Shown here piece by piece: positions 1 to 10,248 of a stretch of DNA of 64,000 nt. Each line of letters opens with the position of its first letter. Within the stretch, counting starts at the first letter, position 1. Below the pieces are notes generated by a model that ran no database searches, was not told the DNA's origin, and saw only the letters and a program-made list of their open reading frames with translations. Where the stretch lies: positions 434,001-498,000 of the forward strand of contig JANUWI010000009.1 of NCBI GenBank assembly GCA_025504975.1, in the 5' to 3' direction. A program made the translations under genes and the position numbers. Origin of the DNA: Plenodomus lindquistii (lineage: Eukaryota; Ascomycota; Dothideomycetes; Pleosporales; Leptosphaeriaceae).

Positions 1-253
1 ACGTTCCGGTGTGGACAAACAATAGACAAACGGCTTTGGTCAAGCTTGATCTTGAGGAGTTCTTGGTAGCTCATTATATTCTTGGGAGACTGTGCGTGTC
101 CCATGCATACACATCACTAGCTAACATGCTATACATAATAACCATGTATACCTGACCACACAAACCATTTCTCCCACCTCAACTACACTCACAGGACTCT
201 TCTCCACTGCCGCCAAACCCTCCACCATCGAACTCCAGATCTCCAGACCCCCC

Positions 254-1717
254 CTAAAAGTCATCAATCCTCGTCCCAATCCCCCTCTCATCCGCCATCC
301 TACACAAATCACTCCCAACAACCACATCCATCAGCCCCAACCCCACGCTCTTATAAATCACATTGCCCTTTGTCAACCACTCGACCAAACTCTTACTCGC
401 TTTATCCTCTTTATACCCTGCCTCACCCTTCCCCTTCTTCTCCCGCCCACCCTCCACCCCATCCACAATCTCCACGCCCCTCTCATCCAACCCCTCCTCG
501 CCCTCTCCTCTCCCCTGCTCCCCTTCCACCTCCCTCCTCCTCCTCTCCGCATCCCTCTTCAACATAACCAACTCCCCCAACTCAACAACCTGCTCTGGCC
601 CCAACCCCGCCTGAATCACCTCTCCCGCCTCAGCCAGACACGCCTCCACGCTATCCACCACCACCGCCCCCCCACTCTGCGCATGTTTATGAAAATGGCG
701 GTGTCCATGCGCCGGCTCCACGGCCTGGCGCAATATATCAGGATGTATTTCAACCATGTGGGGTTTATAACTCCCTATCGCAGCGAGATAGCGTCCCTTT
801 TTCCGGCCCTCGGTGCTGGTGAGATGGGACGCAGGGAATAAAGGCGTGAGCGAGGGCGTGGTGAAGAAAATTACGCTGCTGGCGCGGATTGTGGATTTGA
901 GCAGGCGTTCGTATTCGCCGTGGGAAGGGGTCAGGATTTGGATTTTCGGGCGGTGCAGGTCGGTTGATGGGTTGGGTTGGCGGTAGGCGGGGATGTGGGT
1001 TGGGTCGAGGTTTAGCTTTGAGGGCTCTTCGTGCGGATTGTAGAGTTTTTGGAGGAGGTGGTGGACTCGTTCGAAGTCCCGGTTTATGATGTTGAGGTGG
1101 TGGATGTCGGTGGAGCGGAGTAGGAGCGCGAGTCGGATGTGCCAGTATGCTTGGGCGCCGGCGCCGAAGACGACGATGTCGTGCACGTTGTGCCGTTTCT
1201 TAAATAGCATTGTGCTGGCGAGAGCGGTGCGGAAGGCGGTTATTTCTTCGGCGTTGATGAGGGCGCGGGGATTGCCGGATTGATCGAAGAGGGTAAGGCT
1301 GCCTTTGGGTTTTGTGCTCTGTGTGCTGGGAACAGATTGTTGGGGGTTGATTGCGGTGGTGGAGGAACTTGCAGATTGGTTGGATTTGGAAGATAGAGAG
1401 AGCTTGTCGAGAGACGAAGTAGCTGATGATATGTCGGACTTGTTCTTTGCGCCTTCGGTGAGCAGTGTTACGATTTTGACGCCGATGCCATCGTTGGAGG
1501 AAGCAGGCATGAGCAATGTGGTTTGCCCATCGTTGCGCTTGAGTGCGGTGCGGAGTGGCTGATATGACGAGCAGCAAGCATTCGAGTCCTCATCTGTTGA
1601 CGTTGAGTAGTAGTGCAGAGCATCAGCGAGACTTTGTTGTAGATCGAGAATATCCTGTTTGGTAAGTTGAAGAAGTAGAGCGCGAACGTCGGAGTCAGTG
1701 AGAATTGTCAACGGCAT
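254..1717 (-). CDS. Ornithine cyclodeaminase / mu-crystallin family protein
   Basis: A single exon encodes 487 aa. The N-terminus (ILTDSDVRALL) and a Rossmann nucleotide-binding segment near residue 185 (VVFGAGAQAYWH) are typical of the ornithine cyclodeaminase/mu-crystallin family, NAD(P)-dependent enzymes acting on amino or imino acids. The C-terminal part (ATG-side order: AIGSYKPHMVEI, then VVVDSVEACLAEAGE) also fits. Family members are usually 320-370 aa. The extra length comes from a Ser/Gln-rich insert at about residues 91-141 and a Glu/Arg/Lys-rich insert at about 385-445, both probably disordered loops. The true substrate cannot be told from sequence; ornithine deamination is not implied. 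The 5' end is 389 bases from the 3' end of the next gene on the same strand. Confidence 0.85.
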   Translation of the reverse strand: MPLTILTDSDVRALLLQLTKQDILDLQQSLADALHYYSTSTDEDSNACCSSYQPLRTALKRNDGQTTLLMPASSNDGIGVKIVTLLTEGAKNKSDISSATSSLDKLSLSSKSNQSASSSTTAINPQQSVPSTQSTKPKGSLTLFDQSGNPRALINAEEITAFRTALASTMLFKKRHNVHDIVVFGAGAQAYWHIRLALLLRSTDIHHLNIINRDFERVHHLLQKLYNPHEEPSKLNLDPTHIPAYRQPNPSTDLHRPKIQILTPSHGEYERLLKSTIRASSVIFFTTPSLTPLFPASHLTSTEGRKKGRYLAAIGSYKPHMVEIHPDILRQAVEPAHGHRHFHKHAQSGGAVVVDSVEACLAEAGEVIQAGLGPEQVVELGELVMLKRDAERRRREVEGEQGRGEGEEGLDERGVEIVDGVEGGREKKGKGEAGYKEDKASKSLVEWLTKGNVIYKSVGLGLMDVVVGSDLCRMADERGIGTRIDDF

Positions 1718-2106
1718 CGTGGTGTGTCGTGTTGGTTGACTCTGAACACTGCGGTGTTGTTGATATGTCTAGGTAGCACAGCGAACTGTCATGCAGGGGT
1801 GCTATATGGCAGCGGCGTTGCGGTCGACAGGTGGGGGAGGGGCAGCCGGACTTACGTAGTTTTAGCAGAACTTGCCAAGTTCTATGGTACTCGCCCCACT
1901 ATAAGATTATTGTTCATCACTCATCACTCAAGTTGCTCAGTAATGCTCGATGGCGTGCGTTATCGTAATGGATTTCAGTCAATGCAGTCGTGAGCGACCG
2001 CTTTTAACCCTCCTAAACTCCGTGGTATTGAACCGCCTATATGCAGAGATAAGAGACACGCCAAAAAAATCGTGATGAACCGTAAAGTGCACTCAATAAG
2101 ACCTCC
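1718..2106. other. Intergenic, 389 bases
   Basis: This holds the promoter of the cyclodeaminase-like gene and the 3' UTR of the eL8 gene, both on the minus strand. I see no additional gene. Confidence 0.5.
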
Positions 2107-2995
2107 TTAGATCTTGATAGCGCTCTCGATAGCCTTCCTGCGCTTGTCCATGCGGGCATTGGCCTTGGCGCCCATGATACCACCTCCCCAGTGGCGCGAA
2201 GCGTCCTTGTGGTGTGACTCGAGGTAGCCGTCGTTGACAGCGGAAACGAGCTTGGAGAGCTCGTTCTTGTCCTCGGAGCGGACCTCGGTGAGAGCGAGGA
2301 CAGCGGCAGTCTTCTGGTGAACGACCGTACCGAGACGAGCCTTGCCCTTAACGATGACGTATGGGACACCCATCTTGCGGCAGAGGGCGGGGAGGTAGAC
2401 GACAAGCTCGATGGGGTCAACATCGTTGGCGATGAGGACGAGCGAAGCCTTCTTGTTCTCGATGAGGCCGACAACGTGGTTGAGACCGTACTTGGCGACG
2501 TAGGGCTTCTTGCTGACATCCTCCTTCTTCTTGCCCTCGGAGATGGCGGTAGCCTCCTTGGTCAGGCGCTCCTTCTTCTCGGCCTTGGTCTCAGGGCGGT
2601 ACTTGTTGAGGATCTTGAAGGCCTGGGTGGCGACTGTGATGCGTTAGCCACAGCACATGTTCGGTGTATGTCACTCCTTACGGTTGCGGTCAGCAACGTG
2701 CTGGAACTGGGCAATCGCCGGTGGGACCTTCAGGCGCATGTTGAGGATCTTCTTCTGGCGCTGAAGACGGACATATGCGGGCCATCGCACCATGCGCGAC
2801 AGATTGCGCGATGGCTGGATGTCCTGACCGATACCGAAGTTGCGAGGACGCTTCTCGATGAGAGGGTTCTGCCGGCATTAGAGCTTTGCAGCGCCAAAAG
2901 CCAATGGGAGGACATACCTTCGCGGGCTTCTTGCTACCGCCAGCCTTGCCCTGGGGGAAGGGGGCAGGCGCCGCTTTCTTTCCTTTAGGAGGCAT
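2107..2995 (-). CDS. 60S ribosomal protein eL8 (L7a/L8)
   Basis: Three exons (2995-2918, 2868-2682, 2633-2107) give 263 aa, the usual eukaryotic eL8 length. Introns are 2917-2869 (GTATGT...CAG) and 2681-2634 (GTAAGG...CAG). The product starts MPPKGKKAAPAPFPQGKAGG, a basic N-terminal tail. It continues through NFGIGQDIQPSRNLSRMVRW and the L7Ae/L30e RNA-binding core (KASLVLIANDVDPIELVVYL, then GVPYVIVKGKARLG), and ends AIESAIKI. It is a structural protein of the large cytosolic ribosomal subunit. The start is only 394 bases from the divergent GPI mannosyltransferase start, so the two probably share a promoter region. Confidence 0.96.
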
Positions 2996-3389
2996 CTTGA
3001 ATGTGTCGAGGCTGTCATAGAGAACAGAAACCATTAGCGAATGTCCAATCCACTAATTGACTTCTGAATCTCGTAAGAGGAGAAAAGGCATTGCTGCCAA
3101 TCTACACTCTAGCCATCTGTGTGTGCGACATGCTTCTTGCGAAGGCACGCGACTTGATATGCTACCGAGCATCCATGGTGTATGGGTGTGCGCTTACCGT
3201 GTGTATTGGGCGGCGGTCGATGATGTTGAGATTGACAAAGCTTCGAAAAGAGAAGTTGCGGTCGGTAGACGAATATTCGAAGCGAGTGTTGACCGGAACA
3301 ACGTAGGCCCGGCGCTAACCGCTGTCCAATCCGTGACGACCTACCAAACACCCTCAGTGCCTCGCTAACTCCAACACCATTGAGACGAG
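2996..3389. promoter_or_regulatory. Divergent promoter region eL8 / GPI mannosyltransferase
   Basis: The 394 bases between two divergent start codons must hold both 5' UTRs and core promoters. I cannot single out a binding site by eye with confidence. Confidence 0.5.
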
Positions 3390-4874
3390 ATGGTAAGTTC
3401 AATCTCGGGGTCGTCAACGGGTCAGGATCGGCACCTTGTCCTCATCTTCTGTCTATGGAAGGCTCTGCTTCTTGGGCTCGCAGCATTCTGCCCTGGCCCG
3501 GGTTACGACACGTCTGCATACATTCTGTTCGATCGCACAGCTGAACGGCATCATAACTTCTCAGCTTTATCGCGCGCTGATCGGCTCACTCTCAACCTGT
3601 TTCGCTGGGATGCACTGTACTTTGTTGGTGCGGCCGATCAGGGTCAAATCCATGAGCAGCAATGGGCTTTCAGCTGGGCTTACTCGCATCTCCTTAGAGC
3701 CTTGGGCCAATGTGAGAGAGGCCCTCAACTGTTGCGCCCCAGTATTGACCCTTGTTAGTCTTCTCCGGCGCTGCGGAGTGTCCGTTACAGTACTACATCG
3801 TGGCTGGAGTCATCGTCTCCAACCTCTGCCATCTTCTTTCAGTACTTGTCCTTTCTCGTCTTCTCACCTTAGTGTTGACATCCCCTCGTCGCCACCACGT
3901 CGCTTTTGTAGCGTCAGTACTACATATCTTGACACCCGCCTCTCTTTTTATGTCTGCGCCGTACGCTGAGTCTGCCTTCTCCCTTTTCAACATGACCGGT
4001 ATGCTATGCTATGCAAAGTCTAAGCTTCGCGCAAGGAGTGGTCACGCATCCTTGCTGGAAGATGCCTACAAGCTGGGCTCCGGTTTCTTCTTTGCATCAG
4101 CAACGCTGATGAGGAGCAATGGCCTGCTGAGCGGCTTCATACTATTGTACGACCTCGGAAGCTACATCCCTCTTCTTTCAGCGATGCAACTGAGCTACCG
4201 TAACGTAAGAAGTATGTTTATAATATGTGTGGCTGGCATGCTCGTCATGTGCGGGTTTGTTGGCCCTCAATATGTCGCATATCAAGAATTTTGCCACAGC
4301 GAGAGCGGCTTGCCACTGAGACCGTGGTGCGATAGGAGTTTTCCAAGTATATACTCTTGGGTACAAAGTCATTATTGGTAGGCGCTTTGTATGAATGTTT
4401 TGCGCATTGCTGACGTGTTCCAGGAACGTTGGATTTCTTCACTACTGGACAATTTCCAATCTCCCACTTTTCCTCTTGGCGGCACCTGTGCTCTGGCTTC
4501 TGCTTGAATCAAGCACATCGACCCTACGTACCGGTTTCGAGGAACAACGACAGCAGACCCGTGCCCATGAAACGACGAGCCGTGACGCCGTTCACGAGAA
4601 GTCAGCATGTGCAGTGAACACCCTTCCTGAGCTAGCGTTACCGCCACTTGTACTCGCCATTGCGGCTCTTACGAGCTTCCATGTCCAGATTGTCAATCGC
4701 ATAGCATCTGGGTATCCGACGTGGTACATGGCGATTGCACAGCTGCTAACGATTGGTCAATCCAGAGGATCGAGCGGGAAGCCTTCGCTGAAGGGGCAAA
4801 TGATCATTCGAGGTATTGTTACCTATACGCTAATTCAGGGTATGCTATACGCCAACTTTCTGCCGCCAGCATAA
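3390..4874 (+). CDS. GPI18: GPI mannosyltransferase 2 (PIG-V/Gpi18 family)
   Basis: Exons 3390-3711, 3759-4377 and 4424-4874 give 463 aa. Introns are 47 nt (GTGAGA...TTAG) and 46 nt (GTAGGC...CAG). The product is a polytopic ER membrane protein. The lumenal catalytic signature of the PIG-V family is visible as LFRWDALYFVGAADQG, followed by EQQWAFSWAYSHLLRAL. Later landmarks are PYAESAFSLFNMTGM and a C-terminal series of hydrophobic helices. The family adds the second mannose to the GPI anchor core. The first intron corrects the frame from LRALGQ to FFSGAAE; without it translation would stop at 3758. Length matches fungal Gpi18 proteins. Confidence 0.9.
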
Positions 4875-6382
4875 GCCTCACAGTTTCGCGACTCCTCGGA
4901 TTCATGACACAATACGTTCTAAAGGCTAGACTGTCTGTCCGTATTACGCACAGGGTACATGCTTTATAGGAGATCTATCATCAAAATGTATCTGGTCTTA
5001 CCACGTCTGATTGTTTGAATACTGATCTGAAAGTGTCAATCTCATAAGGTCTATTCCTCAGTTGATTGAACCCGGAACTGTACAAATACTGCGTTTCAAA
5101 AGCATATGCAACTTTTCTGATTTGCTCGCGGGTTACAGCGGGCTGAGACCGTCTGACGACTGTCAGATGGTGAGCAAATTTACGTGTCTCAAAGCATAGG
5201 CCTCGCTTACAAGAAAAATCGCGATGCAGGCCCTATTTGGTACCTCTCCGGCGTTCGTTCTCTGTAAGTTCATGAACGAACATCGTGGCGTCAGCCGGTT
5301 GTGACAGTGGCGTGCAGCTTGTTGTACCTACGACCTCGCGACGCTGAGACCCGTCTACATTTTCGAGATGCTGACTGCAGATTGTCCTGCGTAGGAGATC
5401 CTTCATCAGTACAGTTCAAGTGAACAAGGTACGAGTCGCTTCACACCTTGATGGGCTTGCAGTAGGGATTAGCCCACAACGTTCTCGAAATGGCACTGCA
5501 GCTATCCGCTGGGAAGCTCTCCGCTCGGGATGCGGGGTTGGTACATCGTGGTACCAGAGAGCTTTCCATTCTGTCGGCTGTGTAGTATTACATGTGCCAA
5601 CACAAATGAATTGCTCGCAACAGCATCACAGGCACAAGAACGGTTATTCGGTAACTTCTTATCTTCTATGATGAGGCTTCATGATGCTGACACTAGCTTA
5701 GGAGCATTCGAATTAACTCCGCCGTGTAGTCTTCCGTAAAGCAGTACGAGACTGCATTTTTTCGCTGACATGTCTGAGGTATCTTTCAGACGTCTTTGCC
5801 GAGATGGTACCTGCATAAGCTGACTTGAAGGAGGGTCTACTCAAAGCCACTCCAACTCTACAGTATCTTGTATGACGCGGTAAACGAAGCATGTGGTGCG
5901 CATGGAACCACTGTTGCAGTCAGCCACGTATGAGATGCCATAGGATTGTACGCCCCCACACGAGGTGAAGCTGATCAAAGAGGTGGATCTACACTACCGC
6001 ATCCAGTATTTCAGCCCATGGGAATGGTACTGGCTACGACTTCTGAGCGTCGATTGATGCAACTGCAGCTGAATGGCTCCCAGGTGTCACCTTTACATGA
6101 GCCTACATGCTCCATGTCGGATAGCTTTCAAGGCTGTGATCGAATCGCTGTTGTTGATCACGAGTATCGCGAAGTTCTGCAATGAAGCCACCGGCTTTTG
6201 CTAGTACCAAAGAGCAAAGGAGGCAACCATTCTGGCAGAAAAGTCGTAAGCTTATGGTGTGTTCTGATGTTATTGGGCTCTCGCCTTGAGGGTGATGGCG
6301 GCGTATAAAGACTGTTGTCTGTCGTCCTGTCATTTTCTTATCCATTGACTCAAGTGTCCTTCCAATCGTCCGGAGCGTCAAG
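4875..6382. other. Gene-poor stretch, 1.5 kb
   Basis: No open frame here reads like a conserved protein. The longest (about 83 codons from 5420 and 79 codons from 5946) have no recognisable motif. Near-repeated motifs such as TTCAAAAGCATATG (5095) and TCTCAAAGCATAGG (5189), and the palindrome GTTCATGAAC near 5267, are present but do not define an element. It contains the promoter of the Ser-rich gene. Confidence 0.4.
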
Positions 6383-9300
6383 ATGAGGATCATCTTCCCA
6401 GTCACTACCCTTTCCATCTTACTCGCCAATGCGGCAGTGCCCAACCCTAGACTACAAGGATGCACCGAGGACGGTTGCTTTCGTGCAGTTTGGGGCGATT
6501 TGAGTCTCCCCAGGATCATCACCGGAGCAAACGACTGTGATGATTACTTGACAACCAGTGTCATCTGGTATCCAATGTAAGTTCTAGGCTTCGAGACAAG
6601 AAGGAAGTCAATCTCACCACAATATACTCCAGCGTTACCGTCACTCTACTTACCCGAACGTCTTTCACGACCACGTTACCATGCTCTACTACAGCAGTTG
6701 CATTGCGAGCAATGACAACAGCAGACGCTAACGCCTTTTCTGCCTTCGCCAATGGGCTTCCTGCAGCTATCCAAGCAGTACCAACGGAGTATATGACGAC
6801 AACTTCTTTCGGTTCTTTCCCGGACTATGCCACACAAGCTTGTATTCGTCCATCATATGTCAGTGCTTGCTCATGCGCTGGCCTTTCTCAGGCGGTGGTG
6901 ACATACGTTAGCACGGTAAGTTCTTACATTAGTTCAATCTAGCGAGACTGACAAAAGTTCCTAGACGACGACGGCGACATCCACCACTACGCTAACCGAC
7001 GTCTTGACTACGACCACGTCTTGCCCTGTGATTACTCCGTCTCCATCACAAAGTTCGTCCTTGTCTTCTTCGTCGAGTTCAAGTTCGTCGAGTAGCAGCT
7101 CGTCCAGCGGAACTGCATCAACTATTTCTTCGTCATCAAGTGCTGCTTCATCAAGTTCATCTGAGAGTTCGACGTCGTCGTCTTCAAGCACATCTGACTC
7201 TGCTACCTTGAGTAGCTCCGCATCTTCGAGCATTTCCTCAGGTGATAATATTTCATCAACTTCAAGCGGCTCATCTACCACAAGCGAATTGCTGACTACC
7301 TCGAGTTCCTTGACGTCCAGTACTACTTCAACTACAAGTGAATCTTCAAGCACAAGCTCAGCATCTACAAGCTCGTCCTCTGCCAGCAGCTCCTCGAGCG
7401 CGACATCATCCTCCGACAGCAGTAGCTTGAGTAGCACTTCAAGCGATATCTCTCTCACGTCAAGTCAGCCAGGTACCACGACAAGCGCTTCAACATCCTC
7501 AGATGTATCGTCGTCTACGGACTCGGATATTTCATGTACTACTCCCGTCACGGCTACTTCTTCAAGTAGCTCATCTGGCACGTCAAGTGATGTTATAACG
7601 AGCTCTGATAGTCCATCCTCTACGTCGAGCGGAATATCTTCAACGATATCAATCTCCTCCACCACCACCAGCAACTCATCATTGAGCTCAAGCAGCGGTA
7701 CTAGTCTTAGCAGCTCATCTGCCACGATTTCGGAAAGCTCGTCTACTAGCTCAACTGTATCTTCCACGGGCTCGAGCAGCACATCATCGGCCGACCCTAG
7801 TAGCTCGTCTTCGGCGACTCTGAGCAGCTCTTCCTCAACTGATACATTGACCTTATCGGCAACTACCTCTGATAGCACTACATTCACCAGCTCAACTAGC
7901 TCTTCTTCGAGCGTCTCGAGCGACAGCCTGACAAGCAGTTTATCCACTTCATCGGAATCAAGTGGATCTTCTAGTGCATCAAGTACTTCCAGCGACTCAT
8001 CGTCAACCTCCAGTATCGCTTCTACTACGTCTTCTGAGACTAGTTCATCGAGTACCTCGAGCGAAGTGCCAGTGACGAGCGACTCCAGCGCCACTTCTTC
8101 ATCTTCTTCTAGCTCGTTAACGGACCCTGCAACGTTATCATCCTCATCGAGCAGTACCGATGTCTCGTCGTCCTCTAGTAGTACTGAATCCCCTTCGCTA
8201 TCTAGTAGTACAATGTCGTCATCATCAAGTAGCATCGACACCTCATCGACCTCCGTTAGCTCGAGCACAGCTTCAGAATCTAGCAGCGAGTCGCCGACCT
8301 CGTCGCTCAGCAGCACTACATCGCCATCTTCGTCAAGCAGCACCGAGTCCTCCTTTAGTGTCACAGAGACTTCCTCGCTTTCTAGTAGCACGTCGTCATC
8401 GTCGAGTATTACGGGATCATCCTCAGCAAGCAGCGTTTCATCATCATCTCTATCAAGCAGTAGCACGTCTGAATCATCATCATCAAGCAGCACTGATTCG
8501 TCATCGCTGTCGAGCAGCACTACCCTGGCATTGACTTCGAGTAGTGTAACTTCTTCGGAGTCAGCTAGTAGCACCACCTCATCATCCAGCAGCAGTGATA
8601 CATCAACAGAATTCTCTAGCAGTACCGCGAGTACTTACTCATCTGCTAGCAGCTCCGCTACGTCCAGCGACTCTACTAGTAGTGCTTTTACAGAGTCTTC
8701 CAGTGTCGCAACTTCTTCCGCTTCATCGAGCAGTAGTGAATCGTCAACATTGTCGTCATCGTCGTTCAGCAGTAGCGCTACGATTTCTGTCACGACTGAT
8801 ACGACTTTGATACAAACTATTTCCTCAAGCACCTTTAGCCTATCTTCCGAGTCGACCACCTCGCCTTCCAGTGATACATCGGACAGCTCGACTACCATGT
8901 TCATCACGACGACGACCCTCACGTCATTCTCAAGCTCCACCTTGACCTCTTCAACAACATCCGCCGAGCCCACCTTCCCCCCTCCCATCTGCAGTGGCCC
9001 CGGCGTCGCTCTCTGCAGCGGCGGCTGTCACGATCTCAGGAACGACATGGCCCACTGTGGTCGCTGTGGCAATTCCTGCGCCGCCGGGCGTGACTGTCTC
9101 AACGGAGTGTGTACTTCTCGACCTTGCGACTCCCGCTGTGGCTTCGACCGTATGTGCGGTGCCAGCAACGGAACCGTCGAATGCACATGCGCCGCCAGCA
9201 TCGAAGGCAACGGCATCTGCTTTGACAAGAACAAGTTCAGATGCGAAAATGGTACTTCGCTGAGATGTTTGCGGAGTGAAGATTGCCGTGTGGGAAGTGC

Positions 9301-9460
9301 TTGTGTACGAGATCACTGCAATTGTGGAAGTGGAAAGCCGCCGATTTGGGGCGTTTGTGTCAAGACGGAGGGGTGTGGAGATGGAGGTGTGGAGGTTCTT
9401 GGGGCTTTGGTCAGGATTGGGGAAACGGAGAGACGAAGGAGAAGTGTCAAGCTTTGGTGA
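6383..9460 (+). CDS. Secreted Ser-rich surface protein with Cys-rich C-terminus
   Basis: Exons 6383-6576, 6633-6915 and 6965-9460 give 990 aa. Introns are 56 nt (GTAAGT...CAG) and 49 nt (GTAAGT...TAG). A signal peptide (MRIIFPVTTLSILLANAA) leads into a roughly 150-residue domain with several Cys. Residues about 172-825 are overwhelmingly Ser with Thr, Ala, Asp and Glu, as in O-mannosylated stalks of fungal wall proteins and adhesins. A Cys-rich module follows (about 830-960), including MAHCGRCGNSCAAGRDC, a spacing that resembles Stig1-type Cys repeats. No C-terminal hydrophobic GPI signal is seen; the protein ends RRRRSVKLW. It is probably a cell-wall or extracellular protein. The ligand and function are unknown. 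Confidence 0.75.
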
Positions 9461-10248
9461 TTTGATTGAGTGGTGGAAGTAGGGAGATGGGTTGGAGGAG
9501 GGGGTATGGGTCAAAAGTCGAGGGGTAGGGTTATGCTCGGGCTATGGACGGGTAATGATGGGATCGTTTGAGGGGCTCTATATGCTTATCTTCTCTTCAA
9601 CGCTCAGCAACAATTCACACACTTTCTTGGTCCCATGACACATTGCCGGAACGAGGTGCGCAATGTCAACCCTTGAAGAGCAGATTTCGGCTGAAACGAT
9701 TGCTGCTTCTGTTGCCTGTCCGAACCTTGGCCTTGGAGTCAGCTCTGGATGTGTCATGTCAAACACGACAAGGTTTGAGAGGCCATGATTGCGGGCGTTA
9801 CAATAGTCAACACCATCAGAACGCATGGGGAGGTTCATCGGAGATGCAAGATGCAGGGAGCCAATACCACGACGACACCTCCTCGAGCATGAGGGACACG
9901 TCACTTAGCAGGGCCTAGCATCCGCACCGACGTCAAGCCAGTGTGACGCGCGGGGAGGCGTGCTGACATTGCGGGGACGAGGTGGGAGCAAAGCCGCGTT
10001 CCCGTGCTCTCGCGTTAGCGCGATGTGGTTGCCCAGACAATGGCGACCTGTTTATCTCCCCAGCGGCACGAGCGAATGCATGCAGAACATCGACCCGGTC
10101 GCCGTCTGCTTGTCATGCCCGCTGCCTTCGCACTGTAGACGGTTTGCGCGCTCGTCTGTGACCATTGGACGCCGGCTCAAGTCGACGCCTGCTTGTTTGT
10201 TTGTCCCCAATCTGCATATTAGACGGCGCCGCAGCCCACGACCACGAG
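9461..10248. other. Intergenic, 0.8 kb
   Basis: This lies between the Ser-rich gene and the formin-like gene. Small open frames on both strands have no protein character. It contains the promoter and 5' UTR of the downstream gene. Confidence 0.4.
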
